Shown here: positions 1-5,676 of the stretch, one piece after another
Layout: the number at the start of each line of letters is the position of its first letter
Position numbering within the stretch: position 1 is the first letter of the stretch
Notes under the pieces: generated by a model
The model's input: only the letters and a program-made list of their open reading frames with translations
Told to the model about the DNA's origin: nothing
Databases searched by the model: none
Source: Bacilli bacterium
Lineage (GTDB): Bacteria > Bacillota_I > Bacilli_A > RF39 > UBA660
Assembly: GCA_900766325.1 (NCBI GenBank)
Contig: CAAFVA010000091.1
Coordinates: 1 to 6,486, forward strand
Length of the DNA: 6,486 bases
Direction of reading: 5' to 3'
Position numbers and translations under genes: made by a program

Positions 1-58
1 GAAAAAAAAGCATAAACGCAATTATAACACCTAAAATTTTTAAAATTCTAAGACTCAT
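1..58 (-). CDS. N-terminal fragment of a membrane-anchored or exported protein (partial)
   Basis: Only the first 19 codons lie in the window; the gene continues past the left edge. Read on the minus strand, an ATG at 58-56 opens MSLRILKILGVIIAFMLFF: a short basic start (Arg4, Lys7) followed by an unbroken hydrophobic stretch. That is the pattern of a signal peptide or an N-terminal membrane anchor. A textbook Shine-Dalgarno, TAGGAGG at 70-64, stands five bases upstream of the ATG and is the main reason to believe the gene. An earlier ATG at 62-60 is closed by a stop after four codons. The gene is divergent from the tRNA-thiolation gene to its right. Nothing about function can be said beyond export or membrane insertion. 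Confidence 0.6.
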   Translation of the reverse strand, partial: MSLRILKILGVIIAFMLFF

Positions 59-151
59 ACATACCTCCTAATAATTATTATGCTATATCATGGTTTTTAA
101 TTTACATGATTTATGTTAAAATTATTAAAGAGGTTCAAAGGAAGTGCTTAA
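59..151. promoter_or_regulatory. Divergent intergenic region with likely promoters for both sides
   Basis: This 93-base, very AT-rich gap separates two divergent genes, so it must carry a promoter for each. For the plus strand, TTTACA (101-106) with TATTAA (123-128) at 16 bases is a possible -35/-10 pair. For the minus strand, CATAAT (82-77) is a possible -10 with no good -35. The gap also contains a perfect AT-only 12-base palindrome (TAATAATTATTA, 69-80) next to the minus-strand ribosome binding site, and a 6-base inverted repeat ATCATG (87-92)/CATGAT (105-110) that could be an operator. Short AT-rich repeats like these can arise by chance, so the individual boxes are weakly supported even though the region's role is likely. 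Confidence 0.4.
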
Positions 152-991
152 ATGAAAGATTATAAGGATGTTGAAAGAAGTATAATTGTTAGGTTTAGAA
201 AAGAAATTTATAGGCCGTTTACTAAAGCTATTAGAGATTATGAATTAATAAAAGAAGGGGATAAAGTAGCGGTTTGTATATCGGGCGGTAAGGATTCTTT
301 TTTGTTAGCAAAATGCATGGAAGAATTACAAAAGCATGGTAAGGTTAATTTTACTTGTAAATACATCGTAATGGATCCTGGATATAATAAAGAAAACAGG
401 CGTAAAATAGAAAAAAACGCTAACGCTTTAAACTTGAAAATAGACGTTTTTGAAAGTGATATCTTTGATTCAGTTTATAAGCTTGAATCTGGCTCTCCTT
501 GCTATTTATGCGCGAGGATGAGAAGGGGATGTTTATATAATTATGCTAAAAAAATAGGCTGTAATAAAATAGCGCTTGGGCATCATTTTGATGATGTAAT
601 AGAAACCACGCTTTTGAGTATTATTTATGGTGGGGAAATAAAGGGTATGATGCCAAAGCTTCACAGTGATAATTTTCCTGGATTGGAATTGATAAGACCA
701 CTTTACTTAGTAAGGGAAAAAGATATTAAGGCATGGGCAAGATATAATAAGTTAGAATTCTTAAATTGTGCGTGTCGTTTTACTGAAAAGAATACTTATG
801 ATAAAAACGAAAATTCAAAAAGAATAGAAATAAAAAAATTGATTGAAAACCTGGAATCTGAAAGTAAGTTTGTTCCTTATAACATTTTTAAGGCTTGTGA
901 TAACGTTAATTTAGATACCATGAGGGGATATAAAACAAAAGGAATAAGACATAATTTTTTAGAAAATTATGATAAGAAAGAAGATGAATAG
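152..991 (+). CDS. TtcA-family PP-loop protein, probable tRNA 2-thiocytidine synthetase
   Basis: Probable cytosolic ATP-dependent tRNA thiolase: family members adenylate a tRNA base with the PP-loop and replace its oxygen with sulfur (TtcA makes 2-thiocytidine at tRNA position 32). The 279-residue protein shows the ATP pyrophosphatase P-loop SGGKDS at 44-49, the paired cysteines of PCYLCARMRRG (Cys117, Cys120), the family signature ALGHHFDD (141-148) followed by ETTLLSIIYGG, and a later Cys206/Cys208 pair (NCACR). In characterised TtcA, the CxxC pair plus one later Cys hold a 4Fe-4S cluster, and that set appears to be present. The ATG has AAAGGAAG at 137-144 in front. It is the first gene of a tight block and its end overlaps the next gene. 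Assignment to the TtcA family is strong; the exact tRNA target is inferred, since Firmicute paralogues are little studied. Confidence 0.85.
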   Translation: MKDYKDVERSIIVRFRKEIYRPFTKAIRDYELIKEGDKVAVCISGGKDSFLLAKCMEELQKHGKVNFTCKYIVMDPGYNKENRRKIEKNANALNLKIDVFESDIFDSVYKLESGSPCYLCARMRRGCLYNYAKKIGCNKIALGHHFDDVIETTLLSIIYGGEIKGMMPKLHSDNFPGLELIRPLYLVREKDIKAWARYNKLEFLNCACRFTEKNTYDKNENSKRIEIKKLIENLESESKFVPYNIFKACDNVNLDTMRGYKTKGIRHNFLENYDKKEDE

Positions 992-1448
992 CGTGGATTT
1001 AAAAAATAGTAAGTACGTAATTTTAGAAATAATTCCTACCAGTGTTGATCCTAAAAAAGGGGATATTGCACAAATATCGGCACTTAAAATAGATGGTGTT
1101 AAACTAATTGATCGTTTTGATTACAGACTTGATAAAGCAAAAATAAAAGTACCTGATATACTGAAAATGACAGATTATGATAATGAGTCTTTTAAGTACG
1201 TTAAGACAACTAAGAATCTTTTAAGTAATTTTAAGAAGTTTACCGGTAGCTTACCACTTTTAATAATAGATAATAGTTATACAAGAAGTTATTTAAATGA
1301 TTTTGAAAATAACATGTATTCGGTTTTTGATTTTTTGAACTTAGATGTTAGTGATGATGCGTTTGATAGACTAATGAATAAATACGGACTAGAACCTAGT
1401 AATTATTTAGTAGACTTACTCTATGAGGCTTTAATAAGGGAGCTATAA
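969..1448 (+). CDS. Small protein with DnaQ-like (DEDD) exonuclease fold, catalytic residues apparently lost
   Basis: A 159-residue cytosolic protein with no signal or membrane segment. Its N-terminal half follows the pattern of the DnaQ/PolC proofreading exonuclease fold: a first strand YVILEIIPTS (16-25), then GDIAQISALKIDG (31-43), LIDRF (46-50), and a VPDILKMTDY helix (61-70) where the family has 'IPxEIxxLTGI'. LLIIDNSYTRSYL (97-109) sits where the family has 'HNAxFDxxFL'. The catalytic D-x-E of strand one reads E-x-I here (Glu20, Ile22), and the Exo II aspartate is Thr105. Nuclease activity is therefore doubtful and a binding or scaffolding role is possible. The alignment is by eye. The start at 969 overlaps the previous gene by 23 bases; a second ATG at 984, preceded by AAGAAAG, would shorten it by five residues and is equally plausible. 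The next gene starts one base after its stop, so it is co-transcribed. Confidence 0.65.
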   Translation: MIRKKMNSVDLKNSKYVILEIIPTSVDPKKGDIAQISALKIDGVKLIDRFDYRLDKAKIKVPDILKMTDYDNESFKYVKTTKNLLSNFKKFTGSLPLLIIDNSYTRSYLNDFENNMYSVFDFLNLDVSDDAFDRLMNKYGLEPSNYLVDLLYEALIREL

Positions 1449-1449
1449 G

Positions 1450-1983
1450 ATGATAATAAAGAAAATAGAAACCGGTTATTTAAGTGAAAATTGTTACGTT
1501 ATATCAATTGGTAATGATTGCTTAATAATAGATCCAGGTGATGATTTTATAAAAATAAAAAAAGAAGTTGGAAGTAAAAACGTTTTAGCGACTTTAATTA
1601 CGCATTATCACTTTGATCACGTTGGTGCTTTGGGTAATGTAAAAGAAGAGTATAACGTAGATGTTATAGATTATAAAAGTGATTGTAATCAAAAAGTAGG
1701 GCCTTTTAATTTTAAAATAATAAAAACTCCAGGTCATAAAGAAGATTCGGTAACATATTATTTTGAAGATGATAACGTAATGTTTACTGGTGACTTTCTT
1801 TTTAAAGGAAGTATTGGAAGGTGTGATCTTGCCGGTGGCAATATCTTAGAGATGAAGGAAAGTATTAAAAAAATTAAAGGATATGATCCTAGTACTAAAA
1901 TATATCCAGGACATGGAGAGGATTCTTGTTTAAAAGATGAGATTCTAAACAATCCTTATATGAGAGGTGATTATGATGAATAA
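1450..1983 (+). CDS. Metallo-beta-lactamase-fold hydrolase, glyoxalase II/YqgX-like
   Basis: A soluble, probably zinc-dependent hydrolase of 177 residues, at the short end for this subfamily (usually a little over 200). The complete metal-ligand set is visible: THYHFDH (His52, His54, Asp56, His57), PGH with His96, TGD with Asp115, and PGHG with His155. The sequence GSIGRCDLAGG (120-130) is characteristic of the YqgX/GloB-like group, many of which hydrolyse thioesters such as S-lactoylglutathione or related low-molecular-weight thiol adducts. The actual substrate cannot be read from sequence. A clear ribosome binding site AAGGGAG (1436-1442) sits seven bases before the ATG, inside the end of the preceding gene. 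The stop overlaps the start of yvcK, so the gene lies within the same transcript. No catalytic residue is missing. Confidence 0.88.
   Translation: MIIKKIETGYLSENCYVISIGNDCLIIDPGDDFIKIKKEVGSKNVLATLITHYHFDHVGALGNVKEEYNVDVIDYKSDCNQKVGPFNFKIIKTPGHKEDSVTYYFEDDNVMFTGDFLFKGSIGRCDLAGGNILEMKESIKKIKGYDPSTKIYPGHGEDSCLKDEILNNPYMRGDYDE
1963..1971 (+). promoter_or_regulatory. Ribosome binding site that sets the yvcK start
   Basis: AGAGGTGAT matches the anti-Shine-Dalgarno and lies in the last codons of the hydrolase gene. The in-frame GTG at 1967 is part of this site and so cannot be the start codon. That leaves ATG 1973 (5-base spacing) or ATG 1976 (8-base spacing). Confidence 0.7.
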
Positions 1984-2923
1984 AAAGGTTGTTATTTTAG
2001 GCGGTGGTACTGGTACGTCAACCTTAGTAAGAGGTTTGAAGCAATTTCCAGTTGATATATCGGTTGTGGTATCAGTTTGTGATGATGGTAAGTCTACCGG
2101 TAAATTAAGAGAAGAATTTGATATTCCAGCGGTAGGTGATTTAAGAAAGGTAATTGCATCGTTATCTGATACCGAGCCATTATTTGAAAGTTTGCTAGAG
2201 TACCGTTTTAATACAAATAGCGATTTAAATGGTCATGCGGTTGGTAATCTTCTTCTTGCGGCTCTTTGCAACATAACCGGAAACATGTCTGATGGCATAA
2301 AATCATTATCAAAAGTTTTAAACTTGAAGGGTAAGGTTTTACCGTTAACGGAAGACAACGTTGTTTTAATGGGACTTATGCAGGATGGTAGCACGGTAGA
2401 GGGAGAACATAACATAACAGAATCAAAAAAAAGAATAAAAGATATTTATTATAAGAAAAATCCCGTGATAAACCCAGAGGTGATAGAAGATATAAAACAA
2501 GCGGATATGATTATTCTTAGCATGGGAAGCTTGTATACTAGCATTGCTTGCGATTTGATATCTAAAGATGTAACCGATGCGATTGATGCATCTAAAGGTA
2601 AGATATTATACGTGTGTAACATGTTTACCCAACCAGGTGAAACCGATGACTTTACCGTTAGCGATCACGTTCAGGTACTTAATAGTTATTTAGGAAAAAG
2701 AAAAATTGAGTCGTTGATAATAAACGATGGGAAAATTCCTAAAAAATTCATTAATAAATACCATCGAGAGGAGGATAAAGATCCGGTTGTTATTGATAAA
2801 AGTAATTTGAATAACATGAATTTAAAAATTATAAAGGATGACTTTGTAACTTTAGACTTAGGGTCGCTTAAACATGACGCAATAAAACTATCGTTAAAAA
2901 TATTTGAAGAAATTATAAATTAA
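1976..2923 (+). CDS. yvcK: YvcK/GlmR family gluconeogenesis and cell-wall factor
   Basis: Homologue of Bacillus YvcK (GlmR), a cytosolic CofD-like protein that binds UDP-sugars and is needed for cell-wall precursor supply and normal shape on gluconeogenic carbon. From ATG 1976 it is 315 residues, the usual length. Visible motifs are the N-terminal GGGTGTSTLVRGLK (9-22), DDGKSTGKLREEF (36-48), GDLRKVIASLSD (54-65), NGHAVGNLLLAAL (85-97), GSLYTSI (184-190) and VCNMFTQPGETDDFTVSDHV (213-232). Two usually firm positions differ from the common form: DDGGSSG reads DDGKSTG, and GPGSLYTS reads SMGSLYTS. The gene overlaps the hydrolase gene by eight bases and is followed at once by a terminator. The common neighbours rapZ (yvcJ) and whiA (yvcL) are absent here. 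ATG 1973 would add one Met. Confidence 0.93.
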   Translation: MNKKVVILGGGTGTSTLVRGLKQFPVDISVVVSVCDDGKSTGKLREEFDIPAVGDLRKVIASLSDTEPLFESLLEYRFNTNSDLNGHAVGNLLLAALCNITGNMSDGIKSLSKVLNLKGKVLPLTEDNVVLMGLMQDGSTVEGEHNITESKKRIKDIYYKKNPVINPEVIEDIKQADMIILSMGSLYTSIACDLISKDVTDAIDASKGKILYVCNMFTQPGETDDFTVSDHVQVLNSYLGKRKIESLIINDGKIPKKFINKYHREEDKDPVVIDKSNLNNMNLKIIKDDFVTLDLGSLKHDAIKLSLKIFEEIIN

Positions 2924-2946
2924 AGCACGTGGTAGTGCTTTTTTTG
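2922..2946 (+). terminator. Rho-independent terminator after yvcK
   Basis: A perfect 7-bp stem AAAGCAC (2922-2928)/GTGCTTT (2935-2941) with a 6-base GTGGTA loop runs straight into a T tract (five Ts after the final C-T-T of the stem). The stem begins inside the TAA stop codon of yvcK. It closes the first four-gene block. Confidence 0.85.
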
Positions 2947-2972
2947 AAAATTTGTAGTATCATATACATAAA
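2944..2972 (+). promoter_or_regulatory. Candidate promoter for the Rel-like/PAP2/glycosylase block
   Basis: TTGAAA (2944-2949) and CATAAA (2967-2972) are 17 bases apart and lie between the terminator and the next gene. The -35 box would begin in the terminator's T tract. The -10 is a poor match, but a promoter is expected here because the upstream terminator isolates the block. Confidence 0.35.
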
Positions 2973-2990
2973 TAATTTATCTTGTTTAAA

Positions 2991-2999
2991 AAGAGGTGA
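2991..2999 (+). promoter_or_regulatory. Ribosome binding site that sets a GTG start at 3005
   Basis: AAGAGGTGA is a strong Shine-Dalgarno. The GTG at 2996 is embedded in it and so cannot be the start. The next in-frame start codon is GTG at 3005, eight bases beyond AGAGG. Confidence 0.7.
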
Positions 3000-3004
3000 T
3001 AAAG

Positions 3005-4129
3005 GTGTTAGAAACTAAAAAATATTTTAAAAAATTAGATGATTTGTTTTCTAAAGACTATCATGATTTTATTAAGTTAATACCTGTCTGCAAACAATTT
3101 GATGCTAACCAAATTGCAATGATTTACAAGGCTTTGTATAAAGCTATATCTCTTCATGATGGACAGTATAGGAAAACTGGTGAACCTTATGCTAATCATC
3201 CGATTGCAGCGGCAAGTATCCTTGCGATTTATGGACTTGATTACGAAACCGTTTGTGCGGCTCTTTTGCATGATACTTTAGAAGATACTTCTTATACTTT
3301 AGAAGAGTGTGAGGCTGATTTTGGAAGCACAATAGCATCACTTGTTGATAGTGTGACTAAAATAGGAACAGACGTTAATAACCCGACTCATGAAAAAATT
3401 ATAACAAGTGCCAAGCAAGACGTAAGATCAGTTGCGGTTAAGCTTGGAGACCGTCTTCATAACATGCATACTTTATCCGTTTTAAGTGAAGAAAAACAAA
3501 AAGAAATCGCCAATGAAACAAAAGAGTTTTATGTTCCAATTACTAAGATATTAGGTATTTATCAGCTTAAAGATGAATTGCAAGATCAGTGTTTGTATTA
3601 TCTAAGTCATGATGAATTTTTATCTTATTATAAATTAAGAGAAAAACTTAAACAAAAGCATGGACGGACCCTTGAAGAGTTAGCTGATAAGGTTCAAGAG
3701 CAGCTAAGTATTCTTGGTATTGGTATGAGGTATAATTACCGGGTAAAAAACGTCGGTGGAATTTATGATGAGGTTATTAATGGCAAAAAGCCGTACGAGA
3801 TAGAGGATTTACTAGCCATAAAGATGATTTTAAATAACGTAAGCATGTGTTATCAAACACTTGGAATAGTTAACCATTTTTGTAAACCAATACCAAAATC
3901 AATGCAGGATTTTATATCAATGCCTAAAGCTAATGGTTATAAATCATTAAACACGAACGGGTTATATAATGGAGCTGGTGTTCAAGTTAGAATTCGCACT
4001 GATGAAATGCAAAAAGTAAATGATTTAGGTGTTTTTTCTGATTTGGATGCTGATACCGAAAAGAATGTAACTGATCAAATGAAATTAGAACTTAGTAATT
4101 TGTCAAGAAATAAGGTGCACAATGAATAA
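3005..4129 (+). CDS. Rel/SpoT-like protein: intact HD (p)ppGpp hydrolase domain, degenerate synthetase domain, no C-terminal region
   Basis: A 374-residue soluble protein related to the N-terminal half of long RelA/SpoT homologues. The HD hydrolase domain (about 35-200) keeps every key residue I can place: HDGQYRKTGEPY with Arg56, NHP with His65, LLHDTLEDT with His89-Asp90 and Glu93-Asp94, and KLGDRLHNM with Asp149. The second domain (about 240-345) still aligns with (p)ppGpp synthetase: DLLAIKMIL (Asp268), GIVNHFCKPIPKSMQDFISMPKANGY, and IRTDEM. However, the family's SLHTT is SLNTN (Asn316) and the catalytic Glu of E-x-Q-I-R-T is Gln327. The basic YRKM is YDEV. TGS and ACT regulatory domains are absent. 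Likely role, by inference: (p)ppGpp hydrolase, or a related phosphohydrolase, without synthesis. GTG 3005 was chosen from the Shine-Dalgarno. Its end overlaps the PAP2 gene by eight bases. Confidence 0.85.
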   Translation: MLETKKYFKKLDDLFSKDYHDFIKLIPVCKQFDANQIAMIYKALYKAISLHDGQYRKTGEPYANHPIAAASILAIYGLDYETVCAALLHDTLEDTSYTLEECEADFGSTIASLVDSVTKIGTDVNNPTHEKIITSAKQDVRSVAVKLGDRLHNMHTLSVLSEEKQKEIANETKEFYVPITKILGIYQLKDELQDQCLYYLSHDEFLSYYKLREKLKQKHGRTLEELADKVQEQLSILGIGMRYNYRVKNVGGIYDEVINGKKPYEIEDLLAIKMILNNVSMCYQTLGIVNHFCKPIPKSMQDFISMPKANGYKSLNTNGLYNGAGVQVRIRTDEMQKVNDLGVFSDLDADTEKNVTDQMKLELSNLSRNKVHNE

Positions 4130-4772
4130 ATTAAAAAAAGAATATTATTTTATAGCGGTTTTATTAATATGTTTTGTTTTTCTTACTATTTTTGTTGTTT
4201 TAGGAAGAACAAACTTAATAGATGAAGCTTTTTATAATGGTGTTACAAATTTTGAAAATGATACTACAACAAAAGTTTTATATATTATTACCAATTTAGC
4301 ATCAACCATTGGTATTATTGTTTTAATAGTGTTAACGGGAATAATTTTTTGGAAAAATAAATCTATTTCTGATTTTAAGTACGTGGTATTAAACGTTGGT
4401 ATTGGTGCCCTTGTAGTACAAATTTTAAAGTTGGTAATTAAAAGGTCAAGACCTATATGGAAGTGGATCGTCCAAGATGGTTTTAGCTACCCATCAGGGC
4501 ACACAATAACAGCTTTTCTTTTTTACGGCACCTTGATATTATTAGTTTATAAAAAAGTTAATAACAAGTGGAAAAAACCTCTTATATTCATGCTTTTAAC
4601 AATGATTATTTTAACTGGTTTTAGTAGAATATATTTTGGTGCCCATTATTTAACTGATGTTGTTGCAAGCTTAATTTTAGGAAGTATAATACTTATAATA
4701 TCTAACATGTTTATGAACAAGGAGTATAACAATGATAAAAATAAAGATAGAAAGACCATTCAAGCTAAGTGA
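4122..4772 (+). CDS. PAP2-family membrane phosphatase
   Basis: A 216-residue polytopic membrane protein of the phosphatidic acid phosphatase type 2 superfamily, which dephosphorylates lipid phosphates such as phosphatidate, phosphatidylglycerophosphate or undecaprenyl pyrophosphate at the outer membrane face. All three active-site motifs are intact: KLVIKRSRP (Lys103, Arg110-Pro111), YPSGH (Pro124-His127), and SRIYFGAHYLTD (Ser168-Arg169, His175, Asp179). Hydrophobic segments at about 9-28, 53-77, 87-107, 128-144, 153-168 and 179-197 fit the usual six-helix layout, with a charged tail (198-216). AAGGTG (4112-4117) precedes the ATG, which overlaps the Rel-like gene. Its last 41 bases overlap the glycosylase gene. 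Which lipid phosphate it acts on cannot be told from sequence; undecaprenyl pyrophosphate recycling is one option. Confidence 0.9.
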   Translation: MNKLKKEYYFIAVLLICFVFLTIFVVLGRTNLIDEAFYNGVTNFENDTTTKVLYIITNLASTIGIIVLIVLTGIIFWKNKSISDFKYVVLNVGIGALVVQILKLVIKRSRPIWKWIVQDGFSYPSGHTITAFLFYGTLILLVYKKVNNKWKKPLIFMLLTMIILTGFSRIYFGAHYLTDVVASLILGSIILIISNMFMNKEYNNDKNKDRKTIQAK

Positions 4773-5565
4773 CACGGTAACGTGTGGACAAATATTTAGG
4801 TTTTTTAAGGAAGATGATGGTAGTTTTAATATAGTCATAAAAGATAGGGTAATAAACGTATTTATGGATGGTAATTTTCTTTGTGCAAGTTCAAATGATG
4901 AAAATGATTTGGAAAGCGTAATAAGAAATTATTTTGATCTTGATAACGATTATTCCCTCATCAATGATTTCTTAATTAAACATGATTCTAAGTTAAAGGA
5001 TGCGGTTTTGTTTTCAAATGGTCTTACTATGATAAGGCAAGATCCATTTGAAACGGTTATGGAGTATATAATATCCGCTAATAATGGTGTTCCACAAATA
5101 GCAAATGCTTTAAATAACATTGCCCAAAAGTATGGAAAGAAAGTAATGTTTAATGGTAAAGAATATTATCTTTTTCCCAATTATAAAGATTTAAAAGATG
5201 TTAGCATTAGCGATTTTAGATCCTGTAAGGTAGGGTTTAGGGATAAATACCTAAAAGCAATGGTTGATAAATTAAATAATAACGAGATTAACTTAGAAGA
5301 ATTTTATGAACTAGATACCAAAGATGCATTAAATAAGTTCATGGAAAACGTAGGTATTGGTCCTAAGGTTGCTTCTTGCATACTTTTATTTGCTTACCAA
5401 AAATATGATGTTTTTCCGATTGATACTTGGGTGAAAAAGATAATGAAAAACGATTACGGTATTGAAGGGGAAAAGGAAATAAGAAAGTTTGCTATTAAAA
5501 CTTATGGTAAGTATAGTGGGCTTGCAATACAATACTTATTTAATTATAGTAGAAATAACAAATGA
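4732..5565 (+). CDS. OGG1-type 8-oxoguanine DNA glycosylase/AP lyase
   Basis: A 277-residue bifunctional base-excision repair enzyme that removes 8-oxoguanine from DNA. Three regions match the OGG1 family: an N-terminal domain with TCGQIFRF (17-24, like the family's SGQxFRW), RQDPFETVMEYIISANN (102-118), and CKVGFRDKYL (165-174). The helix-hairpin-helix-GPD core reads VGIGPKVASCILLFAYQKYDVFPIDTW in outline: hairpin at 207-217, nucleophile Lys212, catalytic Asp231. No C-terminal four-cysteine iron-sulfur motif is present, which fits OGG1 and argues against MutY or Nth. A strong AAGGAG (4719-4724) seven bases before the ATG supports this start even though it overlaps the PAP2 gene by 41 bases. 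As the last gene of its block it is presumably co-transcribed with the phosphatase. Both active-site residues are present, so activity is expected. Confidence 0.9.
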   Translation: MIKIKIERPFKLSDTVTCGQIFRFFKEDDGSFNIVIKDRVINVFMDGNFLCASSNDENDLESVIRNYFDLDNDYSLINDFLIKHDSKLKDAVLFSNGLTMIRQDPFETVMEYIISANNGVPQIANALNNIAQKYGKKVMFNGKEYYLFPNYKDLKDVSISDFRSCKVGFRDKYLKAMVDKLNNNEINLEEFYELDTKDALNKFMENVGIGPKVASCILLFAYQKYDVFPIDTWVKKIMKNDYGIEGEKEIRKFAIKTYGKYSGLAIQYLFNYSRNNK

Positions 5566-5568
5566 CAT

Positions 5569-5593
5569 GGTTAATTATATACATGTATTAACC
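5569..5593. repeat. Inverted repeat downstream of the glycosylase gene
   Basis: GGTTAAT (5569-5575) and ATTAACC (5587-5593) are perfect inverted copies across 11 bases. The loop region includes a 10-base palindrome ATACATGTAT (5579-5588). It sits three bases after the glycosylase stop. There is no T tract directly behind it, so it is either a weak hairpin at the transcript end or an operator-like site for the following gene. Confidence 0.5.
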
Positions 5594-5594
5594 C

Positions 5595-5623
5595 GAAGAG
5601 AAAAACAATTTTTTTCTTTTTTT
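5595..5623 (+). terminator. Weak A/U hairpin with T tracts, possible terminator
   Basis: GAAGAGAAAAA (5595-5605) can pair with TTTTTCTTTTT (5611-5621) using G-T wobbles, with loop CAATT. Only one G-C pair is present, so the stem is weak, but the strand is T-rich immediately afterwards. It would end the Rel-like/PAP2/glycosylase transcript. Confidence 0.3.
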
Positions 5624-5661
5624 ATTGCAAGTTTTTTAAAGGGTCTGAAGAATAATAAATT

Positions 5662-5670
5662 AGGGGGGTG
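5662..5670 (+). promoter_or_regulatory. Ribosome binding site for the ORF6N gene
   Basis: AGGGGGGTG can pair with the anti-Shine-Dalgarno through one G-U wobble, and it is the only G-rich run in an AT-rich gap. It ends six bases before TTG 5677 and favours that codon over GTG 5683 (12 bases) or ATG 5713 (42 bases). Confidence 0.5.
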
Positions 5671-5676
5671 TTGTTA

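Noticed and set aside
1758..1952. Minus-strand open frame of 64 codons opposite the metallo-beta-lactamase-fold gene
   Set aside because: It lies wholly inside a gene with a complete metal-binding motif set, has no recognisable domain and no supporting ribosome binding site that I can see.
1967..1969. GTG as the yvcK start
   Set aside because: This GTG is part of the Shine-Dalgarno sequence. The Met codons at 1973 and 1976 have proper spacing.
2233..2415. Minus-strand open frame of 60 codons opposite yvcK
   Set aside because: It is antisense to strongly conserved YvcK motifs, and its composition is a mirror of that gene.
2996..2998. GTG as the start of the Rel-like gene
   Set aside because: It overlaps the Shine-Dalgarno AAGAGGTGA. 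GTG at 3005 has normal spacing.
3077..3271. Minus-strand open frame of 64 codons opposite the Rel-like HD domain
   Set aside because: It is antisense to the conserved HD region and shows no independent coding signs.
4770..4772. Possibility that TGA encodes Trp (Mycoplasma code)
   Set aside because: Both this TGA and the one at 5563-5565 fall just where the proteins should end, and conserved Trp residues elsewhere are TGG.
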